Source of the DNA: Psychrosphaera haliotis
GTDB lineage: Bacteria; Pseudomonadota; Gammaproteobacteria; Enterobacterales; Alteromonadaceae
DNA length: 64,000 bases
Reading direction: 5' to 3'
NCBI RefSeq assembly: GCF_009728465.1
Contig: NZ_WOCD01000005.1
Location: 620,001-684,000 of the forward strand
In this document: piece by piece, positions 39,769-49,026 of the stretch
Numbering within the stretch: position 1 is the first letter of the stretch
Layout of the letters: each line of letters starts with the position of its first letter
The notes under the pieces: generated by a model
Seen by the model: the letters and a program-made list of their open reading frames with translations, nothing else
Databases searched by the model: none
What the model was told of the DNA's origin: nothing
Made by a program: the position numbers and the translations under genes

Positions 39769-40757
39769 TGTCACAATTTGATTTTTCAGAGCTAGGACCA
39801 GATTTAATTCTTGATGCAATTGAGTCAACGGGTATTTATCCGGAGTCAGGGTTACTTGCATTAAATAGCTATGAAAACCGGGTTTATCAGTTTGTAGCGG
39901 AAGAAAAAAAGCGCTACGTGGTAAAGTTTTATCGCCCTGAGCGCTGGAGCGACGAACAAATAATTGAAGAGCACCAGTTTAGTTTGGAATTGGCCGAACA
40001 CGATATTGAAGCGGTTGCGCCTATTGAGTTTGACGGTAAAACCTTGCTTGAGTATGGCGGTCACCGCTTTAGCTTATTTCCAAGCGTAGGTGGTCGAATG
40101 TTTGAACTGGATGATTTAGATCATTTAGAGCGTTTAGGTCAACTGTTAGGAAGAATCCATAATATTAGTGACGCAAAACCGTTTGAACATCGTTTAACAA
40201 TCAATATTAAACAAGACTTAACAGAAGCGGCCGAGTATCTAAGAAAGAGTGAACTTGTTCCAAGATATTTACAAGACGCCTTTTTCCAAGACCTTGATAA
40301 AGTCATAACGTTAAGCTGCCAACATTTGCCAAACAACCTGAAAAACATTCGCCTCCATGGTGATTGCCATACGGGTAATATTTTGTGGCAACCGGGTTCA
40401 GAATCAGATGACGCGGTACTTGTAGATTTTGATGACTGTATTACCGGCCCTGCCATTCAAGATATTTGGATGATGTTAAGTGGTGATAGGCAACAACAGA
40501 CGTTGCAGCTTGATACCATTATTGAGGGCTATGAAATGTTTAGGCCTTTTAATCACGAAGAGTTTGCGATTATAGAGCCACTTCGTGCAAGGCGTATGCT
40601 TATGTATATGACTTGGTTAGCAAAAAGATGGTCTGATCCAGCATTTCCAAGGAACTTTTCTTGGTTTAATACAGACAAATACTGGGAACAACAAGTTTTA
40701 GCGCTTAAAGAGCAGCTCTCTGCGATAGAACAACCATTACTTAAGTTAGGATATTAG
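39768..40757 (+). CDS. srkA: Stress response kinase A (SrkA/YihE)
   Basis: SrkA is a cytoplasmic serine/threonine kinase with a choline-kinase-like fold that counters MazEF-linked stress death in E. coli. Catalytic segments LHGDCHTGNILW and LVDFDDCITGP are present. Length is 329 residues (E. coli 328). It is coupled to ccoG by TAATG and followed by dsbA, the same yihE-dsbA order as in E. coli. Confidence 0.94.
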   Translation: MSQFDFSELGPDLILDAIESTGIYPESGLLALNSYENRVYQFVAEEKKRYVVKFYRPERWSDEQIIEEHQFSLELAEHDIEAVAPIEFDGKTLLEYGGHRFSLFPSVGGRMFELDDLDHLERLGQLLGRIHNISDAKPFEHRLTINIKQDLTEAAEYLRKSELVPRYLQDAFFQDLDKVITLSCQHLPNNLKNIRLHGDCHTGNILWQPGSESDDAVLVDFDDCITGPAIQDIWMMLSGDRQQQTLQLDTIIEGYEMFRPFNHEEFAIIEPLRARRMLMYMTWLAKRWSDPAFPRNFSWFNTDKYWEQQVLALKEQLSAIEQPLLKLGY

Positions 40758-40828
40758 TCTCCACTTTTAAGTTGTAATCTTGTATCGTTGTCGCAATAAT
40801 TATTAAAAATTTTTAAGGGTAGTATTGA

Positions 40829-41470
40829 ATGAAGAAGTTATTAAGTCTATTGGCTGTGTGCCTATTAAGTCTTTCTGTTTCTGCGGAAACATTAAAAGAA
40901 GGCGTTCATTATGAAGTTATTAGTGAAAAAGCAACGTCAACACCAGAAATTAAAGAGTTCTTTTCGTATTACTGTCCGCATTGTTTCACTTATGAACCTT
41001 TAGCAAAACGTCTGTCAGCGAAAGCAGATAACGCAAATTTCAAGTTTGAAAAAAGCCACGTCGATTTTTTAAGAGCTGCGGGGCCAGACATCCAGTTTAT
41101 GCTAACTAAAGCATTGGTGGCGGGAGACAGATTAAACAAACCAGAAATAAGCGATGCGATATTCCAATACATTCATAAAAACCGCTCTGTATTCACAAGT
41201 GAAAAAGACGTGCGCCAAATATTCATCGCGAACGGTGTAAGTGGCGAAGACTTCGAAAAAACGTTTAATAGCTTTGGCGTGAAGGCACAAGCTAAAAACA
41301 TGAAAAAGCTACAAGATGAATATGCAAGTAAACGCATTTTAACGGGCGTTCCAACGTTTGTTGTTAATGGCAAATACAAAATCCTTAGCAAAGGCTTTAA
41401 TGCACGTACTTATGGTGAGCTATTTGATCAAATAGAAAGTGCCGCACTTGAGCTAGTTAAGAAAAAGTAA
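40829..41470 (+). CDS. dsbA: Thiol:disulfide interchange protein DsbA
   Basis: DsbA introduces disulfide bonds into exported proteins. A signal peptide (about 1-19, ending SVSAE) precedes a thioredoxin fold with helical insertion. The active site is CPHC within YYCPHCF, and the cis-proline region is GVPTFVV. Length is 213 residues. DsbA would serve substrates of the type II system encoded here. AAGGG precedes the ATG. Confidence 0.95.
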   Translation: MKKLLSLLAVCLLSLSVSAETLKEGVHYEVISEKATSTPEIKEFFSYYCPHCFTYEPLAKRLSAKADNANFKFEKSHVDFLRAAGPDIQFMLTKALVAGDRLNKPEISDAIFQYIHKNRSVFTSEKDVRQIFIANGVSGEDFEKTFNSFGVKAQAKNMKKLQDEYASKRILTGVPTFVVNGKYKILSKGFNARTYGELFDQIESAALELVKKK

Positions 41471-41479
41471 TTATTTTCA

Positions 41480-42265
41480 TTGATTAGTGAATTACTAGCA
41501 CCATGGCGAACAGCTAAACATACTGTAAAGCCTGGTGCTTTTTTTATCTCTTTAACTAGCGTTGAGGCGCCCTTGCCTTATACAGTTAAAGTGCATCAAC
41601 GACGTAAACGTTTAGCTATTGAAATTCACCAGGGCGAAGTAGTCGTAAAAGCCCCTCCGCTATGCACTCAAGAATTAGTAGAAACCTTCCTAAACCAACA
41701 ACAGCATTGGCTAAAAGATCGATTAACCATTGCAGCAACAAAACCATCTTTCATACGTGAGTACAAAAACGGCGAGCCTATTTGGTTTATGGGAAAACCG
41801 CTAGAACTAAAAGTCGTGAAAACACACCAAACTTCCTGGCACTATCTCCCTGACCAAAACACATTAATGATCAGTCTTTCTGGTCGTGTGAAAAATCGAG
41901 ACATTCAAGTTAGGCAACAGCTTCATCAGTTTTACCTCAACAAGGCAAAACAATATCTGCCGACACTATTAAAGCTGTGTGAAGAAAAAACGAGTCTCTC
42001 CAGCACTGCTCTTGAGTTTAAGTTTTATCAATGGCGATGGGGATGTTGTTATAACAACGGTAAAATAATTCTTAATCCGCTGCTTATGGCTGCCCCTGAG
42101 TCGGCTATTGAATGCGTGATAATTCATGAGTTGTGTCACCGTAAACACATGAATCATAGTAAGCAGTTTTGGCAGTTAAATGCAGAGTTCTGTGATGAGT
42201 GTGGCCAAACCAAAAACTGGTTAAAAGCACACCATGATGAAGTGTATTTACCAACGCCTAAGTAA
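41480..42265 (+). CDS. YgjP-like (DUF45) M48-type metallopeptidase
   Basis: The protein carries the zinc motif HELCH within IIHELCHRKHMNHSKQFW and the N-terminal YTVKVHQRRKRLAIEI typical of the YgjP/DUF45 group of predicted zinc peptidases. The frame opens at TTG 41480, nine bases after dsbA, with no clear ribosome site; GTG 41591 would remove the first 37 residues and still keep the domain. The start is therefore uncertain. From TTG it is 261 residues. Confidence 0.83.
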   Translation: MISELLAPWRTAKHTVKPGAFFISLTSVEAPLPYTVKVHQRRKRLAIEIHQGEVVVKAPPLCTQELVETFLNQQQHWLKDRLTIAATKPSFIREYKNGEPIWFMGKPLELKVVKTHQTSWHYLPDQNTLMISLSGRVKNRDIQVRQQLHQFYLNKAKQYLPTLLKLCEEKTSLSSTALEFKFYQWRWGCCYNNGKIILNPLLMAAPESAIECVIIHELCHRKHMNHSKQFWQLNAEFCDECGQTKNWLKAHHDEVYLPTPK

Positions 42266-42278
42266 CATGCTCTAATAC

Positions 42279-43268
42279 TTATGCTACTGCAGTGAACTGA
42301 CTAGATGGGTCCGTTTCTTCTACGTAACTTGTATTGTAACGTTGTGCTATGACGCTTGAGGCTTTTTGAAGTTGAGCGCTCTCAACGTTTGACGAATAGC
42401 TTTGTGAGCTGTTTGATGAATTGTTTTCTGTACCGCTTTGCGAACCGGTTGGTGAAGTTGCGCCATCATCTACCGCTTGATCAAATGAACTTTTTACTGA
42501 CGCTGCTGCGTCTTGCCTCTTCTGCTCAGACTCCCTTACGAGCTCTACACGTGCTTCTGCGATGTTTTGACTTGCTTCCGCCGCTACCTTTCTATCTTGC
42601 GAAGAAGGTTCTGCTGGAGCTAACGCTGCGGCTTTAACCGTTTGCATTTTTTCTATTGTTTCTTGTGGCGTTGCGCCTTTAGACACGTCAATTGAAACTT
42701 CACCACCTACAGCATACTTTTTACCGTCTGGCCCAGTTTGATATTCATAACTTGGAGCACCAGCATAACTACCACCAACAGCGGCGTGCGCTAGTTCATG
42801 ATTTCGCACTTCCATGTCTCGAGCTGATAATTGCTGAATTTCGCTTAGTTCTTGCTGACGTTGTTGTTCATCAGCCTTTTTTGACTCGTCACTTTGTGCC
42901 GATTCATCGCTGCTTTCACCTTTAACAGCATTTGTAATGTCTGAAGGGTCATCACTAGCTGCGTTGTCCGGCTGTTCTTGATCTGACGGTGTGCCATTAG
43001 ACTCTTGGTTTTGATTGCCCTGTTCGCCACCTTGTGGGTCGTCAGGAATAACCTTATTACTTTGAGGTGAAATTCGCTCATAAGTTACATCTTCGGTAAT
43101 TGGTGAACGAGCTTCTTGATCTCTCGATTTTTGTGGGACATTTGCCTCCACTTTAACCGCGGCTGGAACCACTTCCTTAATGGCATTACTACGCACTAAC
43201 GCTTCAGTAGAAGGTACTGATGCATTCACAACAACTTGTGGAATATGCGGAGGAATATTTAATGACAT
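42279..43268 (-). CDS. SprA-related putative metallopeptidase
   Basis: The 329-residue product has a long Gln/Asn/Ser/Asp-rich disordered N-terminal half (about 1-145). Then comes the SprA-related domain with HELAH (about 158) in MEVRNHELAHAAVGGSYAG and YAVGGEVSID, and another low-complexity Ser-rich tail. The family (also named for Campylobacter CJM1_0395) is predicted to be a zinc peptidase of unknown role. No signal peptide is visible. Confidence 0.83.
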   Translation of the reverse strand: MSLNIPPHIPQVVVNASVPSTEALVRSNAIKEVVPAAVKVEANVPQKSRDQEARSPITEDVTYERISPQSNKVIPDDPQGGEQGNQNQESNGTPSDQEQPDNAASDDPSDITNAVKGESSDESAQSDESKKADEQQRQQELSEIQQLSARDMEVRNHELAHAAVGGSYAGAPSYEYQTGPDGKKYAVGGEVSIDVSKGATPQETIEKMQTVKAAALAPAEPSSQDRKVAAEASQNIAEARVELVRESEQKRQDAAASVKSSFDQAVDDGATSPTGSQSGTENNSSNSSQSYSSNVESAQLQKASSVIAQRYNTSYVEETDPSSQFTAVA

Positions 43269-43349
43269 TAACTAGTGTTACCTTTTCAAAGTTACTTAAT
43301 GTAAAAGACTAAAACGTGTCAAAGTTAAGTCTGGGCAAAAGTTTGTACG

Positions 43350-43427
43350 ATACCTTGGTATTTACGTCTTAGAATACGCCTTAGTACCTATACCTTGGAA
43401 TATACCTCAGAATCTATACCTTGGTAT
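43350..43427. repeat. Degenerate 12-bp tandem repeat (ATACCTTGGTAT-like)
   Basis: About six units start near 43350, 43362, 43374, 43390, 43402 and 43416. The first and last are identical, ATACCTTGGTAT, itself an inverted repeat (ATACC/GGTAT). Intermediate units are ATACCTTGGAAT, ATACCTCAGAAT, ATACGCCTTAGTAC and TTACGTCTTAGAAT. The tract lies between the SprA-like gene and the next small gene and its last unit forms the final codons of that gene. Confidence 0.75.
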
Positions 43428-43695
43428 CGATAAGTGTGCCAACAACTTCATCCGCTGTTTGAATCACTTTACTATTTGCTTTCGCTAAATGCTCATTTAC
43501 CACTAAATTAACAGCTTCAGTAGTTAAACTGACCTGCGGGGCTTGCTGTACAGCCTCTGTCGCCCCTTTGGCCGCGGTATTAGCATCAAGATTTAGTTTA
43601 CTAATATTGTCTGCAGCTTGCGCTAAACCTCGTTCAGCGGTTTGATAACCATTTAAGCCCGACTGTATCGCACTTGGAATAGATTTTAGTTCCAT
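43414..43695 (-). CDS. Hypothetical protein with flagellar-rod/hook-like N-terminus
   Basis: The 93-residue product is alpha-helical with the segment AIQSGLNGYQTAERGLAQAADNISKL, which recalls the N-terminal helix of flagellar rod and hook proteins (FlgBCEFG). It is much shorter than any of them and no flagellar gene is near, so it may be a free-standing domain of other function. ATG 43695 has GAGG six bases upstream. The last codons are made of the 12-bp repeat described above. Confidence 0.65.
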   Translation of the reverse strand: MELKSIPSAIQSGLNGYQTAERGLAQAADNISKLNLDANTAAKGATEAVQQAPQVSLTTEAVNLVVNEHLAKANSKVIQTADEVVGTLIDTKV

Positions 43696-43802
43696 GAACA
43701 CCTCTGAATTAAACTTCTACTCGAAGTACAATTATTAACCACTTTAGGCATTTTTTAAAGTGATTATTTGCTATATAAAATATGGTTAATAGACCTATTT
43801 CA

Positions 43803-44540
43803 TTACAGAATTTGTAACCACTTAATAAATTGCTCTTTTTTCGAAATAAATGGGGCATGTGATACGCCAGGCATTACCGTTATTTTTGCGCCTGGTAACA
43901 AGTCTATTAGTTTGTGCTCAACACTATTGGGCACCAAAGAGTCTAGGCGACCTAAAAGAGCATTCACAGGTACAGTTAATGAGGAAAACTCTTCTCTCAA
44001 GTCAACATTTTGAAGCATTGTTAAACCGGCATCTAAAGCTTCAATTTTTGGGTCAGGCACAGAAAATACCCACTCTTGAATTTGTTTTAAATCTGCTCGC
44101 ATCGACTCGCTACCTAACGCCTGTATCTTTAAAAAGCGCTTTACCGTGTCTTTATGATCAACCAGCAGTTGCTTTGAAAACATCGCCAATACATTCGGCT
44201 TTATACCAAGCCAGTCGCCTTCTTCCATAAACTTAGGTGTACTTGCAACTAAACCAACGCCTACCGTTAAATCTGGGTATTGCTGAGCAAATTTGATTGC
44301 TAACAAACCGCCTAACGACCAACCAACAATATGACTTGGCTGTTTAACTATAGATTTTAACCAACCCGCAAGTTCGTCGATATCATAACGTTCAAGTGTT
44401 TCGGTGTTGTTGCCATAGCCGGGCATATCCACGACGGTCACTCTGTCTAATAGCTCAGGGCTAAGTGAGTCTAATACACCGTTCCAAATTTGTTTATTCA
44501 TTCCCCATCCATGGATCAGGATTATTGGCGCATCATTCAT
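43803..44540 (-). CDS. bioH: Pimeloyl-ACP methyl ester carboxylesterase BioH
   Basis: BioH removes the methyl group from pimeloyl-ACP methyl ester to end pimelate synthesis for biotin. The 245-residue alpha/beta hydrolase has HGWGMN near the N-terminus, the nucleophile Ser75 in GWSLGG, Asp in LLGRLDSLVP and His in GVSHAPF. It is divergent from comF, the usual gammaproteobacterial bioH-comF arrangement. Length is slightly short of E. coli (256). Confidence 0.93.
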   Translation of the reverse strand: MNDAPIILIHGWGMNKQIWNGVLDSLSPELLDRVTVVDMPGYGNNTETLERYDIDELAGWLKSIVKQPSHIVGWSLGGLLAIKFAQQYPDLTVGVGLVASTPKFMEEGDWLGIKPNVLAMFSKQLLVDHKDTVKRFLKIQALGSESMRADLKQIQEWVFSVPDPKIEALDAGLTMLQNVDLREEFSSLTVPVNALLGRLDSLVPNSVEHKLIDLLPGAKITVMPGVSHAPFISKKEQFIKWLQIL

Positions 44541-44606
44541 AAGTCACTTATACCTATATTCTATTTAAAATTATCGACCCAAAGGCGAACCGTTATTGAT
44601 CAATTA

Positions 44607-45296
44607 TTGACGAAGTTTACTTGGATTATTCCCTTCATTCAAAGTGTTGCACCCTGCTGTTTATGTAATGAAAAAATAAAACAAACCCGAAGGCATCGGG
44701 TGCCAACATTATGCAGGGTTTGTTTTAATGATTTGCGCTTTTTACCCAACGGGTTGGACTTAACTCAAACTGAAATAATGGCTCAGCTTGTTTGTGATAA
44801 TGTTGATGGCATTGCCACCATTGGAGACTATAGCTGGCCATTATCAATGTGGCTTAGCCAGCTTAAATTTTCACAGGAGCTGCAAGCTAGTCGGTTAATT
44901 GGATACCTTTTAGCACGCCAAGTTGAGCAACAAAATTGGCCTGAAATCGATCTTGTATGTGCCCTTCCACTTCATCCGTTAAGGTGGGTTTCTCGCGGGT
45001 ACAATCAGTCTGTGCTTATCATGTCTGCCTTTTTAAAGGAGATTGAAATTCCTGTATATACAGGTTTAGTTCGACATAAATATACGAGAGCACAGTCGGC
45101 TAGTAATAGAGAAAAACGCTTAACCAATATTGCCAATGCGTTTATTGCCATAGAGCCAATTTTAGATAAAAAAGTATTATTGATAGACGATGTTTTGACG
45201 ACGGGCGCGAGCATAAAAGCTGCTACCCTTGCCTTAAAGAACGCGGGCGCCACCGACGTTTATATTGCCTGTGGCGCAACACGTTTGTTTATTTAA
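44607..45296 (+). CDS. comF: ComF family phosphoribosyltransferase-like protein
   Basis: ComF (GntX/YhgH) is needed for DNA uptake or its later steps in competent bacteria. The product has a small N-terminal zinc-binding part (CCLC ... CRVC) and a phosphoribosyltransferase fold with VLLIDDVLTTGAS. The frame is open to ATG 44490 and ATG 44511 inside bioH. TTG 44607 places the start about 14 residues before the first cysteine, as in E. coli, and avoids the overlap, but it lacks a ribosome site. From TTG it is 229 residues. Confidence 0.82.
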   Translation: MTKFTWIIPFIQSVAPCCLCNEKIKQTRRHRVPTLCRVCFNDLRFLPNGLDLTQTEIMAQLVCDNVDGIATIGDYSWPLSMWLSQLKFSQELQASRLIGYLLARQVEQQNWPEIDLVCALPLHPLRWVSRGYNQSVLIMSAFLKEIEIPVYTGLVRHKYTRAQSASNREKRLTNIANAFIAIEPILDKKVLLIDDVLTTGASIKAATLALKNAGATDVYIACGATRLFI

Positions 45297-47918
45297 TAAC
45301 GAACCGCAGGGGCCATAAATAAACTATTAACAAATAAACGATTTGAGCCGTACATTATTGCTCTAAAGTTAGGGTTATCCGTCATTCCGATGACCACTCC
45401 TCGGCCCATTCTTTGCGCTACTAGTCCAGTCGCTCCGGCAATTTTTTCTACATTGGTATTGTCGGCATAACCAGCCATTAAAGGCTTGTCGGTATAAGTT
45501 GCTACTGAGCTAAAAGGTACTTTTGGTGTTAACAATAAGTCTGTGCGGTTTTTAAATAGCGCAATAGTATTGTTTGTTAAACCAAAGGCCAGCGGGTGCG
45601 ATAAATCAAGCTTTGCTTCAAAGAAAGCACCAGCTACACGTTGCTTACCGCCTAGTGCTTCTTTATCGCCAAACTTTAAATCGTCCGAATTAAAACGCTT
45701 ATACATTTCGCTTTGAGCAATAGTGTCTACTTTTAACAGCCCTTCTTTGGCCAACCATAACGCAGCACGTTTTTGTCCCCAAACTGTACCGCCTTGCCTA
45801 GCAAACTCTTTTAAATCATCAGCTAATGATTCATCTTTTTAGAGTAGCTGCCGTCCGTTAATACAACGTGCGTGTAATCCGATAGGTTTACATAACCTAA
45901 GCTGCTTTTATTTATGATGGTTGGAGAAAAGCCAACATGACTATCTAGCATGTACCAAGCTTCGCCCACTTCATATAGATTTGCACCTATGCCGCCCACC
46001 ATTAGAACTTTTGGCAAGGTAACAGGCATCATCAATCGGCTACCTAAATCAATGCCCGTAGATGTTAAGCCACTCTTGATTGTAGATACGCTAACCGGGT
46101 ATTTGCTCAACGCTTTGTTGACCTTGTTTTGCCAACCTTCTTGTTGCAAACCTGCATTAATTAACATTGTGCCTGCCGCAAATGCCTTCGCGCTTTGACC
46201 ACTTGTTGTATTTGAGTTAATGCTAGCAATGGTGTTTGCATTAAATGGTTTAAGCGCAGCTCTTACTTTAATTCCGTTGTTTAATAGCTCATAAATAAGT
46301 GCTGGCGCGTTAAAGTCATGCCAATCGATAGCAATGCTATATGCTGAGTTCATATCAAGTTTAGCGGCTGTATTTTGCGGTAACTGCCAAGGTGTGTTTG
46401 ACAGCTTTAACTTTCTTGCAGACTCTACTTTTTCAAATTGAATATTAAACGCGTACGCTAAATTCCAGCTCGATACATCGTAAAAAGTATTGTCGTTAAA
46501 CGATGTTTGAGTTGAGAATATTGATTGAATTAGTCTGACTTGTGGTTGATTTAAAGGCACGTAAACAGAATTTGATGCAATTACCTTTTTACCGTTCACT
46601 TTAGTATCAGAGTTTAACGCGTAAGATTTAATATTATGTTTAGATAAAAGCGCTAACAGTTTGTTAAGTCTTGTTTTGTCGTTTTTCTCAGTTAATAAAT
46701 AACCATCAAAATCGGCTTTTTTTACTAAGCTTTTAACACTCGATTTAAATTCGTCTTGGAAGCTTTTTAAGTCATCACTACTTTTCAGGCTGCCTTCTAA
46801 CGTTGAAAACGAAGACATTACTTGATGTTTAATAGTGGTAGGGAAATCTAAATCACCGTTAATCGATTCTTGAATGTGGCCGCGACTAGAGGCTTGCTCA
46901 AACAAAATACCAATACTGCCGTGCAAATCAGGATACGTTGAACCTTTACCTGCATAAAAGTCATCAAAAGCTTCTTCAGTAAAATAAAGCTTGTTTGCTT
47001 CATCAAAGGCTTTTGCATGATACGTGGCTAACTGTTTAGTCAGCGCGACGTTTTTATCTGGCGTTAGTGGATTTTTTCGCGAAGGAATACCTGGCTGAAA
47101 AAAGAACGAGCTGTTTGTGCCCATTTCATGGTGATCCGTTAATACATGCGGACGCCATTGTTGGTATTCAGCAATTCGCGCTTGCGACTCTGGATGTTGT
47201 AGCAATAACCAATCACGGTTTAAGTCAAACCAATACTGATTTACGCGACCACGAATCCAACCTTGATTATGTTCACGGTTATTTGGGTCTTTGTTAATGT
47301 TTTTGCCTTTGTGCTGATTGGCCCAAAGCGCAAAACGACTCAAACCATCAGGATTTAGGCTTGGGTCAATAATAATCACCATTTCATCTAAGTACTGATT
47401 AACCATCGCGCTGTTTGAGGCCGCTAAATAATACGCCACCAACATTGAGGCATTGCTACCCGATGATTCATCACCGTGCACGCTGTAATTTAGGTTTACA
47501 ATGAGCGGCGCTGATTTGCTATTTGAGTTGTTTTTCTTATTTTCATTAAAATACTCAGAGCGCTGCTTTTTAAGGTTTTCTAACGAACTAACACGATTTG
47601 GATTAGTAATAGTGACATGCAACAACTCTCGTTGCTGTGTGAATAACCAATGGTTTTCACTTCTACTCGGTCACTGGCCGCGGCTAGCGCTTTATAATAA
47701 GCCACCAGCTGGTCATGCCTTACGTGCCATTCACCCACTTGGTAGCCCAATACAGACTCTGGAGTTGGGATAGCTTGATTGTAATTTTCAGCAGGCAAGT
47801 AAAACGATAATTCATTATGAAGCGGTGTTTTTGCCGCCGCTGTAAATGACAATGCTAAAAGCAGTAAAAAGGCTGTTTTTACTGTTGAGATAAGTTTATT
47901 CATGGTATCAGTAGCCAT
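45293..47918 (-). pseudogene. M14 family zinc carboxypeptidase, split by two missing bases
   Basis: The protein has a signal peptide (ending TAAAK) and an M14 catalytic domain with zinc ligands HGDE and His in DHHEMG and catalytic Glu in LFEQASSRG. A C-terminal glutamine-amidotransferase-like domain follows. Three frames carry consecutive parts. One missing base at 47630/47631 would restore GYSHSNRELLHVTITN. One missing A in the A-run at 45840-45836 would restore SYSKKDESLADDLKEF. The corrected length is 875 residues, normal for marine gammaproteobacterial members. It converges with comF with a short overlap. Confidence 0.85.
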
Positions 47919-48123
47919 CTTTTATTATTAATTAAGTTAAAGATAACAAGTAACTATATGAAACAACAAGTCTGACTAAAAGTTAGTCGTTGAATAACTG
48001 TAAACAGGGGTTTATTTGTTAAAAATTGCCCAAACATATAGATAACTAAAAGGCGTCAAGGTTGCAGTAAATAAGCGATAGACGTATCATTGCAAATAAC
48101 CGAGTAATTAGTCAGATATTATT

Positions 48124-48698
48124 ATGATCAATATTTCAGAATCAGCGCAACAGCACTTGTAAAGCTGTTGGACACGCAAGCACCAAACACTAGAATTAGA
48201 GTTTTTGTAGTAAACGCCGGTCTAGCAGTGCTGATGTGGCGTATCTTACTCCCAGAAGATTCACTAGAGCCAGAAGACAAAATCCTTTCTTATGAAGGCT
48301 TTGAAGCTGCTGTAGATGAAGAAAGTCAGCCGTATTTAGAAGACGCTGAGATTGATTTTGTTACCGATCAAATGGGTTCACAATATACGCTGAAAGCGCC
48401 GAATGCAAAAGCACGTAAAGTGTCATCAGATGCTCCGCTTAAAGCTAGAATTCAATACTTCATTGAGTCTGAAGTTAATCCAGGGTTAGCGAGCCACGGT
48501 GGTCACGTAAACTTAGTTGAATTGACGGAAGACGGTATCGTTGTTCTTCAATTTGGCGGCGGTTGTAACGGCTGTTCTATGGTAGATGTGACACTAAAAG
48601 ATGGTATTGAAACTCAAATGCTACAACAGTTTGACGGCGAAGTGACTGGCGTTAAAGACGTCACTGAACACCAAGCTGGTGAGCACTCTTACTACTAA
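48124..48698 (+). pseudogene. nfuA: Fe/S biogenesis protein NfuA, with several apparent missing bases
   Basis: NfuA carries 4Fe-4S clusters to target proteins. The C-terminal Nfu domain is intact with [15 protein letters not shown] and the family ending EHSYY. The A-type N-terminal domain is disturbed. ATG 48124 ([11 protein letters not shown]) runs into TAA, and one added T at about 48158 rejoins it to [19 protein letters not shown]. Further single-base gaps near 48221, 48234 and 48251 garble the next stretch, where CGVSY is readable in another frame. With four added bases the length is 192 residues (E. coli 191). Confidence 0.88.
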
Positions 48699-48712
48699 GT
48701 TGATTGTTGAGC

Positions 48713-48961
48713 ATGGCAAAGCCAGATAAATTACAGCGGACATTAGTGCGATGGGGCGAAACCCAAAGCGCAGTGTTCGCTTTTTATTATTGGACTATGT
48801 CTTTTTGTATTGGGTGGTTCGGTCTTTACTTAGGTGCAAACGTTGGATTGGTGGCAAATCCCCGCTGTTGCGATAATGTTGCTGGTGTTCTGGTCACACT
48901 TAAAGGCTACCTAGGTATTGTTGCTAATCGATTGGCGTTCTTTCGTCATCAGCACAATTAA
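48713..48961 (+). CDS. Unrecognised small membrane protein, frame doubtful
   Basis: An 82-codon frame starts at ATG 48713, 15 bases after nfuA, and encodes one clear hydrophobic segment (FYYWTMSFCIGWFGLYLG). A second hydrophobic segment (AVAIMLLVFWSHLKA) lies in the next frame just beyond CCCC at about 48860, followed in that frame by a TAG and a basic ending KQRKFKHLENA. I read this as one small two-helix membrane protein whose sequence is garbled, but I do not recognise it. Confidence 0.4.
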   Translation: MAKPDKLQRTLVRWGETQSAVFAFYYWTMSFCIGWFGLYLGANVGLVANPRCCDNVAGVLVTLKGYLGIVANRLAFFRHQHN

Positions 48962-48972
48962 ACAAAGAAAAT

Positions 48973-48995
48973 TTAAGCATTTAGAAAATGCTTAA
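48973..48995. terminator. Hairpin between converging genes
   Basis: A perfect 10-bp stem TTAAGCATTT/AAATGCTTAA with a three-base loop. It lies between the small gene after nfuA and the 3' end of the MATE gene. There is no T-run beyond the stem itself. Confidence 0.55.
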
Positions 48996-49026
48996 GCTAA
49001 CTTAGTTGTTATCTCAGACTTAAATT

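Noticed and set aside
43350-43427. A CRISPR array
   Set aside because: Units are 12 bp, degenerate and almost contiguous, with no unique spacers of 25-40 bp and no cas genes.
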